Origin: Rhizobium mesosinicum
GTDB taxonomy: Bacteria; Pseudomonadota; Alphaproteobacteria; Rhizobiales; Rhizobiaceae
Assembly (NCBI RefSeq): GCF_019511345.1
Contig: NZ_JAEUAK010000008.1
Coordinates: 62,001 to 126,000 of the forward strand
Reading direction: 5' to 3'
DNA length: 64,000 nt
The notes beneath the pieces are model-generated. The model had not been told where the DNA came from. It worked only from the letters and a program-made list of their open reading frames with translations, and searched no databases. Within the stretch, counting starts at the first letter, position 1. Every line of letters starts with the position of its first letter. The translations under genes were made by a program, and so were the position numbers. Shown in pieces: positions 25,106 to 33,781 of the stretch.

Positions 25106-25915
25106 ATGCTGCTCAAGGGGGAACGAACCTTCGTCGTCCGCGATATGGGTGGGTTCGTTGCGCATATCAACATGCCGGGATGGGTAAAGCCGAAGCCTGG
25201 CGATCACGGCCACGGGCCGCTGGCGATGGTGGTTGAATCCATTCTGCATCCGGGCCGGCTGATTGCCATGCACGAGCACCGCAATGACGAGATCATCTCC
25301 TGGGTGCCCGAAGGCGTGATGCGCCACGAAGACCGGTCCAAAGGCCGGCTGGTTTGCGACAGCGATCATCTGATGGTGATGAATGCCGGGCGCGGCTTCT
25401 GGCATTCCGAGGAGACTCTCGCTTCCGATCCGCCGCTGCGCATGCTGCAGATCCTGGTGCGGCCCGACGCGGTCGATCTCGAACCCGGCATCCAGTATGG
25501 GGCGATGCCTGGAATGACGCCCAATCGCTGGCGGCATCTCGTCGGGCCGAAAGGAGGCGATGCGCCGTTCTTCGTTCGCAACCGGATCGACTTCTTCGAT
25601 ATCCGGCTTGAGGCCGACGCGCGGGTGGAATTTCCATTTAAGCACGGACACGACCTCTATTTCTATGTGTTCAGCGGTGCGGTTCTTGCCGGCGGGCAGG
25701 CGTTTGGCGAAGGCGAGCAAGGTCTGCTGCTGTCGCAGGAGCGTTTGACGGCAGAGGCGACGAGCGACTGCGTGATGGTCGCCTTCCTGCTCGATCCCCG
25801 AGCACCCGTCACGCGGCAGGGGACGGTGGCCGACAACAGGAAGATCCCGCCGCCTGTCGTGATCCGTCTCGTGAAACGATGGCAAGGGTTGAAGCGGTTG
25901 TGGCGAGGGAAGTGA
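25106..25915 (+). CDS. Pirin-family bicupin protein
   Basis: A 269-residue pirin-like bicupin. The first cupin holds HEHRNDEIISWVPEGVMRHEDR, with metal-binding His/Glu as in YhhW-type quercetinases, and WHSEE follows. The second cupin covers about 165-240. The ATG at 25106 has AGGAGG ahead of it; the preceding kinase gene ends 64 bases upstream, so co-transcription is possible. Likely a metal-dependent dioxygenase-like or regulatory protein. Confidence 0.88.
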   Translation: MLLKGERTFVVRDMGGFVAHINMPGWVKPKPGDHGHGPLAMVVESILHPGRLIAMHEHRNDEIISWVPEGVMRHEDRSKGRLVCDSDHLMVMNAGRGFWHSEETLASDPPLRMLQILVRPDAVDLEPGIQYGAMPGMTPNRWRHLVGPKGGDAPFFVRNRIDFFDIRLEADARVEFPFKHGHDLYFYVFSGAVLAGGQAFGEGEQGLLLSQERLTAEATSDCVMVAFLLDPRAPVTRQGTVADNRKIPPPVVIRLVKRWQGLKRLWRGK

Positions 25916-25929
25916 AGAGAGGGGCGGCC

Positions 25930-26067
25930 TCAGCTCCAATATTTGACAGCGTAGACGATTGTCACGACTGTCCCTGTGAGGATGACGAACCAGCGGACCA
26001 GGTTGGTGGGCAGCACGCGCACGAGGGTGCCGCCGAGATAGCCGCCCACCGGGATGCTGTTGAGCGC
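25930..26067 (-). pseudogene. C-terminal remnant of a TauE/SafE-family permease
   Basis: On the minus strand the last ~46 codons before the stop at 25930 read SIPVGGYLGGTLVRVLPTNL and a final membrane helix (VRWFVILTGTVVTIVYAVKYWS), as in the end of a TauE/SafE sulfite-exporter-like permease of about 250 residues. The rest of the gene is missing; upstream the sequence becomes the end of the FAD-oxidoreductase gene at 26096. This is a truncated gene left by a deletion. Confidence 0.7.
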
Positions 26068-26095
26068 GACATTTGACGATAGGGCTGGAATTCGC

Positions 26096-27439
26096 TCAGA
26101 TCGCCGGCCCCGGCCGGATGCGGCTGCCGTCGCCGAAGCGCGAGAACCGGAAGCGGTTGAGATTATGGCCGGTGGCATTGCCCTGGATGAGGTCCGATAC
26201 CACGCGGCCGATTCCGGGACCGATGCCGAAGCCGTGGCCGCTCATGCCTGTGGCGACGAAGAGACCAGTGATTGTCTCTACGCGGTCGACGATCGGCACG
26301 ATGTCGGGCATGGCGTCGATCATGCCGGCCCAGGTCGCTTTCAGGCGCACGGTTTGAAATTGCGGGAAGAGACGTTTGAAATTGCGGCTGATGGCATCGA
26401 GGCTCGATTGTTCGGGGGCGGGATTCAGCACACGCATCCGTTCGAACGGACTCTCGGCATCCGCCGTCCAGCTGCGCGGTGTCGACCAGCTGTCGGGATA
26501 GAATTCGGGCGCTGCCAGCGAATAGCGGGTGCCGAAGGGGTGGGCCACGAGCGCGGGCAGGTATTTCGTGGCGTGGCGGAAGGCGTCAGGGCCGAGATAG
26601 AGGCGGTGGCTCCCCGGCGCCAGCGTGTAGCCGCCGTCCTGCCTGCGGCGGAAGGCGACGTCTGCTCCGGCTGCAGCACCCGCGTGGATCTCGGCCATCG
26701 GCTCGGTTGCGGCAACGGTGGCGCGCACAGCAAGCTGAGGGATGGAGACGCCGTGGTTTCTGAGGAAGAGCGACGACCAGGCGCCGCCTGCGACGAGCAC
26801 GGTGGAGGTCTCGATGCGGCCGGCCTCGGTCCAGACGCCGCTCACCTTGCCCGAGGCGAGGTCGAGGGTTCGCGCCGCGCAGTTTTCGATGATCGTCACA
26901 CCCAGACGGGCCGCGAGCCGGGCAAGTGCCGGGACGGCGAGCCATGGTTCGGCGCGCATGTCCGATGGTGTCGTCATCGATCCCGCAAATTTGCGGGACA
27001 TGCCTTTGAAAAGTGCGGCCGTCTGCGCGCTGTCGAGCAGGCGGGTGTCGAGGTGGTAGGCGCTCGCGAGCTTCATGAAGGACTCGAAGCCCGCCATCTG
27101 CTTGTCGGAGTTTGCGAGATAGGTGACGCCCGTCCGGTTCAGGCCGATATCCTCGCCGCATTCTGTTGCGAGCTCCTGCCAGAGGCGGCTGGCTTCGATA
27201 ACGATAGGCAGCTCGTCGGCATCGCGTCCCTGCTTGCGGATCCAGCCCCAGTTGCGGGAGGACTGTTCCGCAGCGATGCGGCCCTTTTCGATGAGTGTCA
27301 CGGAGATCTTGCGCTTCGCCAGAAACAGCGCTGCTGAAACACCGATAACGCCGCCACCGATGATGACGACGTCGGTGGTTTTCGGAAGCGGGCCATGATG
27401 CTGGATGGGATCGTTTGGGGAGAAGGGGAAGGCGGGCAA
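26096..27439 (-). CDS. FAD-dependent oxidoreductase (DadA-like, D-amino-acid dehydrogenase family)
   Basis: A 447-residue DAO-family flavoenzyme. The Rossmann motif is VVIIGGGVIGVSAALFLAKR (about residues 24-43), followed by LIEKGRIAAEQSSRNWGWIRKQGRD, and the C-terminal GHGFGIGPGIGRVVSDLI closes the FAD site. It likely oxidises an amine or D-amino acid and passes electrons to the respiratory chain or oxygen. The 5' part of a neighbouring TauE-like gene has been lost at its 3' flank. Confidence 0.9.
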   Translation of the reverse strand: MPAFPFSPNDPIQHHGPLPKTTDVVIIGGGVIGVSAALFLAKRKISVTLIEKGRIAAEQSSRNWGWIRKQGRDADELPIVIEASRLWQELATECGEDIGLNRTGVTYLANSDKQMAGFESFMKLASAYHLDTRLLDSAQTAALFKGMSRKFAGSMTTPSDMRAEPWLAVPALARLAARLGVTIIENCAARTLDLASGKVSGVWTEAGRIETSTVLVAGGAWSSLFLRNHGVSIPQLAVRATVAATEPMAEIHAGAAAGADVAFRRRQDGGYTLAPGSHRLYLGPDAFRHATKYLPALVAHPFGTRYSLAAPEFYPDSWSTPRSWTADAESPFERMRVLNPAPEQSSLDAISRNFKRLFPQFQTVRLKATWAGMIDAMPDIVPIVDRVETITGLFVATGMSGHGFGIGPGIGRVVSDLIQGNATGHNLNRFRFSRFGDGSRIRPGPAI

Positions 27440-27585
27440 GCTGTGGGTCCTGTAGGGCTGATCGGCGTGAGATTGCTAGAGGTTCCGGACCGGCAATTCA
27501 AGGTGATGTCAGCGAGTTGCTAGCTTTGCCGAAGCCATGATGCTGTCTGCCCCTTAGCGGTTGCAAAGCCGGCAAGGGAAGTGCT

Positions 27586-27637
27586 AGGCGGGCCTGACGG
27601 GAAGCACAGTCCCGGTGCGAGGGGCCTCGGCCCGCCT
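27586..27637. promoter_or_regulatory. GC-rich nested inverted repeat in the GT25 leader
   Basis: AGGCGGGCC (27586-27594) pairs perfectly with GGCCCGCCT (27629-27637), and inside it CGGGA (27598-27602) pairs with TCCCG (27610-27614). It ends 26 bases before the start of the glycosyltransferase gene. It could be a leader RNA structure or a dispersed repeat; it does not match the cobalamin-riboswitch core. Confidence 0.45.
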
Positions 27638-27663
27638 CCGGTAGCGGAAACCATGGTTGGACG

Positions 27664-28398
27664 ATGAGCATCAGCATTTATGTGATCAATCTCGACCGGT
27701 CCACGGATCGGTGGAATGCTCTCTCCGATCAAGCCAAGACCTTGCAGTTCGACCTCGTGCGCATTGCCGGTGTCGACGGGCGGGAGATTCCCGCGGAGCA
27801 GCGCACGGCCTGTGATGAGCGCGCCTTTCGGCGCAACAATGGCCGGACCATGCTGCCGGGCGAATATGGCTGTTACCGGAGCCACCTGAAGGTGCTCGCA
27901 GCCTTTCTGGAAACGGGCAAGGACGCCTGCATCATCGTCGAGGACGATGTCATTTTGTCTGCCGACTTCGTTACGCGCGCCGAGGCGGCACTTGCGGCGG
28001 TTCCCGGCGCCGATGTGATCAAGCTCTTCAATCACCGCACCGTCGGCTTCAGGCCTGTCGCCGTCTCGGCTTTCGGCGACGAGATCGGCCGGGCGACGCA
28101 CGGTCCGCAAGGATCGGCCGCCTGCTACGCGGTGACGCGGATGGGCGCCCTGAAGCTTCTGAAGACGATTGGCGTCATGCGGTTTCCCTGGGATATCGAA
28201 CTGGAACGCGGCTGGGCATCGCGAGCGCGGATCTACACGACCCGTAAGAATGTGGCCGATGTAAAAGAGGGCAGCTCGAATATCGGCACTCGATCCGTCT
28301 ACAAGGAAACCAAATTTCCCTGGTGGAGGCGGTTGCCGACCTATGCGATCCGTATCGTAGAAACGGCACGCAGGGTCAGCTACGCGTTGAAGAAGTAG
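27664..28398 (+). CDS. Glycosyltransferase family 25 (LPS-type sugar transferase)
   Basis: A 244-residue GT25 enzyme. Features are the N-terminal YVINLDRSTDRW, the GEYGCYRSHLKVL motif and IIVEDDVILS (about residues 97-106), which carries the metal-binding acidic motif. It should transfer a sugar, often galactose, to a lipid-linked or LPS core acceptor on the cytoplasmic face. First of a block of carbohydrate genes running to 33 kb. Confidence 0.9.
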   Translation: MSISIYVINLDRSTDRWNALSDQAKTLQFDLVRIAGVDGREIPAEQRTACDERAFRRNNGRTMLPGEYGCYRSHLKVLAAFLETGKDACIIVEDDVILSADFVTRAEAALAAVPGADVIKLFNHRTVGFRPVAVSAFGDEIGRATHGPQGSAACYAVTRMGALKLLKTIGVMRFPWDIELERGWASRARIYTTRKNVADVKEGSSNIGTRSVYKETKFPWWRRLPTYAIRIVETARRVSYALKK

Positions 28399-28709
28399 GA
28401 CGCCAGAACGGATTGCAATCGTGAGGCGCCTGTTCTGCCGTTGCCTGCAGGATCGGTCTCAAGACTTTTTGTCGCACTTTAGCCGGCTTTTGATCGACGT
28501 TGCAGCCGCGCACAATACTGCCATAATTTTTTAAAAGAAAATTCAATTGGTTACCTAAAAGATGGTCGTTCTGTGGCTTGAAATCTTACAGATTTGTATA
28601 GTTCGCCTGTCTTGTTGGCGTCAAATCCCGGATGTAACTCATCGCTGAACCTATCGAGAAGTGTTTCTCCAACACCTCAACTCGGTCGGCTATCGGTCTG
28701 AGGTGTATC
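28399..28709 (+). other. AT-rich intergenic region upstream of the GT4 gene
   Basis: 311 bases without a convincing gene. The section from about 28520 to 28620 is clearly more AT-rich than its neighbours, including a TTTTTTAAAAGAAAATTC stretch, consistent with a promoter region, and GAGGTG lies 7 bases before the next start. No recognised operator was found. Confidence 0.5.
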
Positions 28710-29852
28710 ATGAGCGCTCGCAAGAACTTCGTGGGTGAATTGTACCCGCATGCCTATACGGATGCCAGTATAGCAGCATCTCCCAAATTGAAAATTCTGC
28801 ATGTCTTATTCTCCTCCAGAGTTGCGGGGTCGGAACGATACTGCGTTGATCTTGCCAATGGGCAGGCTGCTCTTGGGCATGAGGTTCACGTTGCTGGGCG
28901 ACAGGGATCGCCGATGGCCGGCCTGCTCTCGAAAGAGGTGGTTTTCCACGGCTTCACGATCCCGTTTCTGCGCGGCCTGAGGCTGCGGCGGCTGATGGGC
29001 AGGGCAGGGATCGAGATCGCGCATGGGCATCTCAGCCATGGCTGCAAGGCGCTTGCCGCAGCGCCGGACCGCATCGCCAGGATCGCGACCCTCCATGTCG
29101 GCTACAAGGCCAGGCAGCATGCCTGCCTTGACGGCGTTATCTGCGTCAATACCGCCCAATCGACGCGGCTCGGCACATATGACGGCCAATCGGCGCTGAT
29201 TTCCAACTGGCTGCCCGACGTCAAGTCTGCCGAGAGCTTCGACCTGCGCGCGCAGTTGAATTTGCCGCGCGACACACGGCTTGTCGGCAGTGTCGGGCGC
29301 CTGCATCTCAGCAAGGGATACGATGTGCTGGTGTCGGCCTTCCGGCAGGCAGCACCCGGCAATGCCGCTCTCGTCATCGCCGGCGAGGGGCCGCATCGCA
29401 AAGCGCTGGAGAGGCTCGCCGGGGGCGACAGACGAATCCATCTGCTCGGTCATTGCAACAATGTGCCGGGTTTCCTGCGCAATCTCGATCTCTTCGTGTC
29501 GCCCTCGCGCGAGGAATCGGCGGGGCTCGCCATTCTCGAAGCCATGCATGAGGGGCTGCCGATCATCGCGACAGCCGCAGAAGGCCCATCCGAATATCTG
29601 CGCGAGCAGCCGGTGATGCTGGTCGCGCCCGGCTCGGTCGAGCAGCTTTCCGAGGCGCTCGGCGATGCGATGCGGGAAGAATCCGTTGTCCGCCTGTCGC
29701 GCGTAGGCTACGACTTGGCTCCTTTCTCCCGTTCGGCAGGTATTGCGAATGTTCTCGATTTTTATGTCCGAATTGCCCGCGGAGCCGCAGTCCAGGCTGC
29801 GCCCGACAACGATCAGCCGCGGTTGATCCATGCGTCTGAAACCCAAGAGTGA
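28710..29852 (+). CDS. Glycosyltransferase family 4
   Basis: A 380-residue GT4 (GT-B fold) enzyme. The N-terminal domain has LHVLFSSRVAGSERYCVDLA; the C-terminal donor-binding domain has VGSVGRLHLSKGYDVLVSAF and the E-x7-E motif SREESAGLAILEAMHEGLP. It likely adds a hexose from a nucleotide sugar to a growing glycan. Its 3' end overlaps the start of the next gene by 23 bases, so the two are translationally linked. Confidence 0.9.
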   Translation: MSARKNFVGELYPHAYTDASIAASPKLKILHVLFSSRVAGSERYCVDLANGQAALGHEVHVAGRQGSPMAGLLSKEVVFHGFTIPFLRGLRLRRLMGRAGIEIAHGHLSHGCKALAAAPDRIARIATLHVGYKARQHACLDGVICVNTAQSTRLGTYDGQSALISNWLPDVKSAESFDLRAQLNLPRDTRLVGSVGRLHLSKGYDVLVSAFRQAAPGNAALVIAGEGPHRKALERLAGGDRRIHLLGHCNNVPGFLRNLDLFVSPSREESAGLAILEAMHEGLPIIATAAEGPSEYLREQPVMLVAPGSVEQLSEALGDAMREESVVRLSRVGYDLAPFSRSAGIANVLDFYVRIARGAAVQAAPDNDQPRLIHASETQE

Positions 29853-30762
29853 TTTCTGGCACGTGGGTATCGTGCCGGCGCCCGCCGAGGCGCTGCTCGA
29901 TGCCGGGACACTCGCCGGTTGTTCCAGCCGCATTACATGGCTGCCCGATCCGGGGCCGTGGCGATATCTCGCCGATCCCTTCGCCGTGAAGAAGGGCGAC
30001 AGCCTGCACGTCTTCGTGGAAGCCTATGACTACCATACCAAGCATGGCTTCATCGAGCGCCACGAACTGGTGGGGCCGGACCTCAAATGGCGCGGCAGGG
30101 CGGTGGTGCTCACCAAGCCTTTTCATCTCTCCTATCCCTTCCTCATCGAGCAGGAGGGCGAGGTGCTGATGATGCCGGAAAGCCATAAGGCGGGGGAGGT
30201 CGCGCTGTACCGCGCCCGCGCTTTTCCTGACGATTGGGTGCGGGAAACAGTGCTTCTGGCCGATCTACCCATCGCCGAAGCCTGCCTCATCCAGCATCAG
30301 GATAAGTGGTGGATGTTCTACACGCTCGTCGGGGCCGGCGCCCGCGATCAGCGCGAGCTGCATATCGCCTTTGCCGATCGCCTGACCGGCCCTTGGAAGA
30401 GCCACCCGCAAAATCCGGTTCTCGTGGATCGCTCCGGTGCCCGGCCGGGCGGCACGCCGTTTATCGGCGCCGACGGGCAGATCATCCTGCCGGTTCAGGA
30501 CTGCAGCGTCACCTATGGCGGCGGCCTGCGCTTCCTGCGCTTCAGCCTGCTCAGCGAGAAGCACGTGGCCTGCGCACATCTGCCGGTGCATCTGACGGGC
30601 GGTCTCGCCGCTGCCGGTTACCCCGACGGACTGCACACGTTTTCTGCCTGCGGAGACCTGACGCTGATCGACGTGAAGCGTATCGACAGATCCTTCGGCC
30701 GTCATATCGTCAACCTGAAACGCAAGCTGCTGCCGAAGCCCGCCTTGTCAGCATCGGGGTGA
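29830..30762 (+). CDS. Glucosamine inositolphosphorylceramide transferase-like protein
   Basis: A 310-residue protein similar to the five-bladed beta-propeller, GH43-like domain annotated in plant GINT1 (glucosamine inositolphosphorylceramide transferase 1) and formyltransferase-linked bacterial proteins. Recurrent elements: YLADPFAVKKGDSLHVFVEAYDY, SYPFLIEQEGEVLMMPES, DKWWMFYTL and PQNPVLVDRSGARPGG. The role in bacteria is unknown; its coupling to a GT4 gene suggests cell-surface glycan or glycolipid synthesis. Confidence 0.75.
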   Translation: MRLKPKSDFWHVGIVPAPAEALLDAGTLAGCSSRITWLPDPGPWRYLADPFAVKKGDSLHVFVEAYDYHTKHGFIERHELVGPDLKWRGRAVVLTKPFHLSYPFLIEQEGEVLMMPESHKAGEVALYRARAFPDDWVRETVLLADLPIAEACLIQHQDKWWMFYTLVGAGARDQRELHIAFADRLTGPWKSHPQNPVLVDRSGARPGGTPFIGADGQIILPVQDCSVTYGGGLRFLRFSLLSEKHVACAHLPVHLTGGLAAAGYPDGLHTFSACGDLTLIDVKRIDRSFGRHIVNLKRKLLPKPALSASG

Positions 30763-30882
30763 TATCGGCCGTTTTGTCCTCGCAATCTGCGCCGACACGG
30801 GCGACACTGTCGCATGGATTCGATGCGGGGGAGTGCGCGGGATGCCTTGCCGGCGAGGGCGACGATGGTCTGGAGATGAGCG

Positions 30883-31647
30883 ATGACGAAGCCGGTGCTT
30901 TCGCTGCAGCTCTTTTCGATGCGCGGACTTGGAGATCTCGGCACGCAGCTCGAAAAGGCGGCTTCTGCCGGCTTTGGCGCGGTCGAGCCGCTCGAGGGGC
31001 ATCTGCGCGATGCCGATAGCCTGCAGGCCAGGCTCGTCGAAAACGGGCTGGCGGCGCCGTCCGCCCATGTCGGGCTGGAGGCGTTGCGCAGCGAACGGCA
31101 GCGTTTCGTCGAGGCCTGCCAGCAATGCGGCATCGGGCAACTCTTCGTTCCGCATCCGGCACCGTCGGTGGCGAGGGAAACACAGGCGGCATGGCAGAGG
31201 ATGGGCCACGAGCTCGGCGCTCTCTCGGAGCAGATGAAGGCCGACGGCATCGTGCTCGGCTATCACAACAAGACGGCGGGCTTCGAGCGCACTATCGGCG
31301 GGCGATACGGCTTCGAACTGATGTTCGAGGCAGCCAGGGGCAGTCCGCTCGCCTGGCAGGCCGATATTGCCTGGCTGGCGCGCGCCCAGCCCAATGCGAT
31401 CGAATGGATCAGGCGCTATGCCGGTGTTCTGGTCTCCGTGCATGTGAAGGATCAGGCGCCTGACGATACGGACCCGGAGGAAGACGGCTGGGCGAATGTC
31501 GGCTCCGGCGTGCTGCTCTGGCCGTCGCTCTGGCGGGCGGCGGCGACGAGCGGGGTGCGGCTCTTCGTCGTCGAGCACGACAATCCGCGGCGACCCTTCG
31601 AATTTGCGGCGCGCAGCTATGCCTATCTCAGCCGGTTTTTGACCTGA
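30883..31647 (+). CDS. Sugar phosphate isomerase/epimerase-family TIM-barrel protein
   Basis: A 254-residue xylose-isomerase-like TIM barrel (AP-endonuclease-2 fold). Metal-ligand regions include AVEPLEGHL, LGYHNKTAGFE, WQADIAW, VHVKDQAP and VVEHDNP. It probably isomerises or epimerises a sugar or inositol derivative. It starts 120 bases after the GINT1-like gene. Confidence 0.85.
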   Translation: MTKPVLSLQLFSMRGLGDLGTQLEKAASAGFGAVEPLEGHLRDADSLQARLVENGLAAPSAHVGLEALRSERQRFVEACQQCGIGQLFVPHPAPSVARETQAAWQRMGHELGALSEQMKADGIVLGYHNKTAGFERTIGGRYGFELMFEAARGSPLAWQADIAWLARAQPNAIEWIRRYAGVLVSVHVKDQAPDDTDPEEDGWANVGSGVLLWPSLWRAAATSGVRLFVVEHDNPRRPFEFAARSYAYLSRFLT

Positions 31648-31795
31648 AGCCTTTGGCGCGATGAAGGGAGAATTTCGGACAGAGAACGATAACACTGCCT
31701 GCTATGCCTTTAGATATGACGCAGACGGGGCTTGCGGCAAGACCCCGATTGAGGCGTAGAACGCTTATCCTGATCAACAGCACCAGGAGAAAAGC

Positions 31796-33043
31796 ATGCG
31801 TGTGTTACTGTCCACATACGGATCACGGGGGGATGTGCAGCCGCTGGCGGCGCTGGCGGTGGCTTTGAGGGCAACAGGCGCAGAGGCAATCGTATGCGCG
31901 CCGCCGGATGCTGAATTTGCCGCCTTGCTCGAGCGCATTGGCGTGCCGCTGGCACCAGCCAATGCGCCCGTGCGGCAATGGGTCAGCGAGGTGATGAAGA
32001 GGAGTGCTGCGGGCGACACGCGAGAGCGCTCCGCCGAAGGCATTTCCGAACGGGCGGCGGGGATCATGGCGGGGCAGGTCGAAGCCCTTTCGGTGGCTGC
32101 GGAAGGCTGCGATCTCATTGTCGCGGCAGGCCTTTTCCCCTCGATGGCAGCAGCGCGGCTCGTGGCCGATCGGGCTGGCATCGGCTATTTCGGCGCCGCC
32201 TTCTGCCCGATCTTCCTGCCATCCGAACATCACAAGCCGCATGCGTTTCCTGGCCGCCCGCATCCGCCCGGCGTGACGGATAACCGCGTGCTCTGGGATT
32301 ATGACATCGAAACCAAGAACGTGATGTTCGGCGGGGCTTTCAATCGTCTGCGGGCATCGATGGGCATGGCGCCTGTCGAAAATGTGCGCGACCCCGTTCT
32401 GACCCGCCGGCCCCTGCTTGCGGCCGATCCGGTGCTCGCGCCTTTGCTCGATACGGATCTGATCGACCCGGTGCAGACGGGTGCGTGGATGCTCGATGAC
32501 GACCGGCCGCTGCCATCTGTGCTGGAAGCCTTTCTCGATGCCGGCGATCCGCCCGTCTATGTCGGTTTCGGCAGCATGCCGATGCATGCGCTCCGGGATG
32601 CCGCCAGCCTGATCGTTGCCGTTATCCGCGAGCAGGGGCTGCGGGCGGTGCTGTCAAAAGGCTGGGCCGGTCTTGTGCCTGATGATGGCGCAAGCGATTG
32701 TTTCGTCGTCGACGAGGCCAATCACCAGGCGCTCTTCCCGCGGGTTGCGGCCGTCGTCCATCATGGCGGGGCAGGCACGACGGCAGCGGCGGCACGAGCC
32801 GGCGTGCCGCAGGTCGTCGTGGCGCAGATAGCCGATCAGCCCTACTGGGCAGGCCGGGTCGCAGCACTTGGCATCGGCGTAGCGCATGAGGGGACGACGC
32901 CGACGCTTCAGAGCTTTTCGAATGCACTTTCAGGAGCGCTGCAGCCGGAGATACGCCAGCGCGCTTCGGCCGTTGCCCCTGAAATCCGCACCGATGGGGC
33001 AATGGTGGCGGCAAGGCTCCTGCTTGCCTCGGCCGGCAGGTAA
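31796..33043 (+). CDS. Glycosyltransferase family 1 (GtfB/UGT-like)
   Basis: A 415-residue GT1 enzyme of the MGT/vancomycin glycosyltransferase type. The N-terminus is STYGSRGDVQPLAALAVAL and the donor site reads FPRVAAVVHHGGAGTTAAAARAGVPQVVV with the HHGG motif and later QIADQPYWAGRVAALG. It would transfer a nucleotide-activated sugar to a small lipophilic acceptor or sterol-like lipid. It closes the carbohydrate block. Confidence 0.92.
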   Translation: MRVLLSTYGSRGDVQPLAALAVALRATGAEAIVCAPPDAEFAALLERIGVPLAPANAPVRQWVSEVMKRSAAGDTRERSAEGISERAAGIMAGQVEALSVAAEGCDLIVAAGLFPSMAAARLVADRAGIGYFGAAFCPIFLPSEHHKPHAFPGRPHPPGVTDNRVLWDYDIETKNVMFGGAFNRLRASMGMAPVENVRDPVLTRRPLLAADPVLAPLLDTDLIDPVQTGAWMLDDDRPLPSVLEAFLDAGDPPVYVGFGSMPMHALRDAASLIVAVIREQGLRAVLSKGWAGLVPDDGASDCFVVDEANHQALFPRVAAVVHHGGAGTTAAAARAGVPQVVVAQIADQPYWAGRVAALGIGVAHEGTTPTLQSFSNALSGALQPEIRQRASAVAPEIRTDGAMVAARLLLASAGR

Positions 33044-33053
33044 CGAAAGGCGG

Positions 33054-33320
33054 TCAATCGCGCGGCAGCTTTCCTAGCAGCAACTGGTTTCCCCTGCGGT
33101 TGCCGCAGCTGCTGCATTTCAGGCGGGGGCCGATTTTGGTAAGGGTCGTGTCCTTGCCGGAACGGTAGGCAAGCTGGCGCCGGTCGATCATCGTTTCGTG
33201 CCGGCAGGCCGGGCATTGCGCGTGGATGACATACCATTGCGGCAGGGTGGCGAGCGTCTCCCTATCGATCTCGATCGCCTCGTGGCCGGCGACGAGATCG
33301 ATGCTGCGGCGGTGTTTCAT
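33054..33320 (-). CDS. Small putative zinc-ribbon protein
   Basis: An 88-residue protein with two CxxC knuckles, CPAC (about residues 36-39) and CSSC (69-72), and basic residues between, consistent with a zinc ribbon. Its ATG overlaps the stop codon of the gene before it (ATGA at 33320-33317), so the two are translationally coupled. A LexA-type box precedes the pair. Homologues appear in rhizobia as hypothetical proteins. Confidence 0.7.
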   Translation of the reverse strand: MKHRRSIDLVAGHEAIEIDRETLATLPQWYVIHAQCPACRHETMIDRRQLAYRSGKDTTLTKIGPRLKCSSCGNRRGNQLLLGKLPRD

Positions 33321-33556
33321 CTGCGTTCAAAAGGAGGGCGGTCGAAGGATGGCCGCCAGCCGCGCACCATGCCCCGGCTTATCGCGCTCTCAGCCAGAGC
33401 AAGCTGGCTGCGCAGGTGGCGACAGTCCTGCAGAAGCGTGGCGATGGCGGCCTTGGCATCCTCGTCGTGCCAGGAAAGTACGGCCTCGACTTCCCAGTTC
33501 AGGTCTTCGTTTGCAGTCTCCTCATTCGAGACTTTAGGGGCCAATTGCGGACGCAT
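33317..33556 (-). CDS. Small hypothetical protein, first gene of a LexA-box operon
   Basis: A 79-residue protein of unknown function, acidic in the middle (EETANEDLNWEVEAVLSWHDEDAK) then helical (AIATLLQDCRHLRSQLALAESAIS) with a basic tail. The start is the ATG at 33556 behind GGAGAATGAGAAC; the longer frame lacks such a site. The next gene begins within its stop codon. A LexA-type operator sits about 68 bases upstream of the ATG. Confidence 0.6.
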   Translation of the reverse strand: MRPQLAPKVSNEETANEDLNWEVEAVLSWHDEDAKAAIATLLQDCRHLRSQLALAESAISRGMVRGWRPSFDRPPFERR

Positions 33557-33623
33557 GTTCTCATTCTCCTTGCAGAGCATTTCAGTTCCAGATTGTCGGG
33601 ATGGCGGCCGCAGCGCCACGGAT

Positions 33624-33638
33624 GTTCTTATTATGTTC
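33624..33638 (-). promoter_or_regulatory. LexA-type SOS box (GAAC-N7-GAAC)
   Basis: Plus strand GTTC (33624-33627), seven bases, GTTC (33635-33638); on the minus strand GAAC-N7-GAAC, the direct-repeat operator of alphaproteobacterial LexA. It lies directly ahead of the two small-protein genes at 33556 and 33320. Confidence 0.6.
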
Positions 33639-33781
33639 TCATTTTGCCGAGAGTCAATAGGGGGCGCCGGTTCGCTGCGAGAGCGTCATTTGGCCCACCA
33701 TTTCACGTGTTGCGCATTCAAGAGGCGCCGTTTGCAGACATCGGGTGATTGGGGCAAGATACGCTGACCGGAACAGGCAGG

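Noticed and set aside
27540..27664. Possible cobalamin riboswitch upstream of the GT25 gene
   Set aside because: It has GC-rich stems but lacks the AGCCAGGAGACCTGCC B12 box and the conserved core found at 53732-53940.
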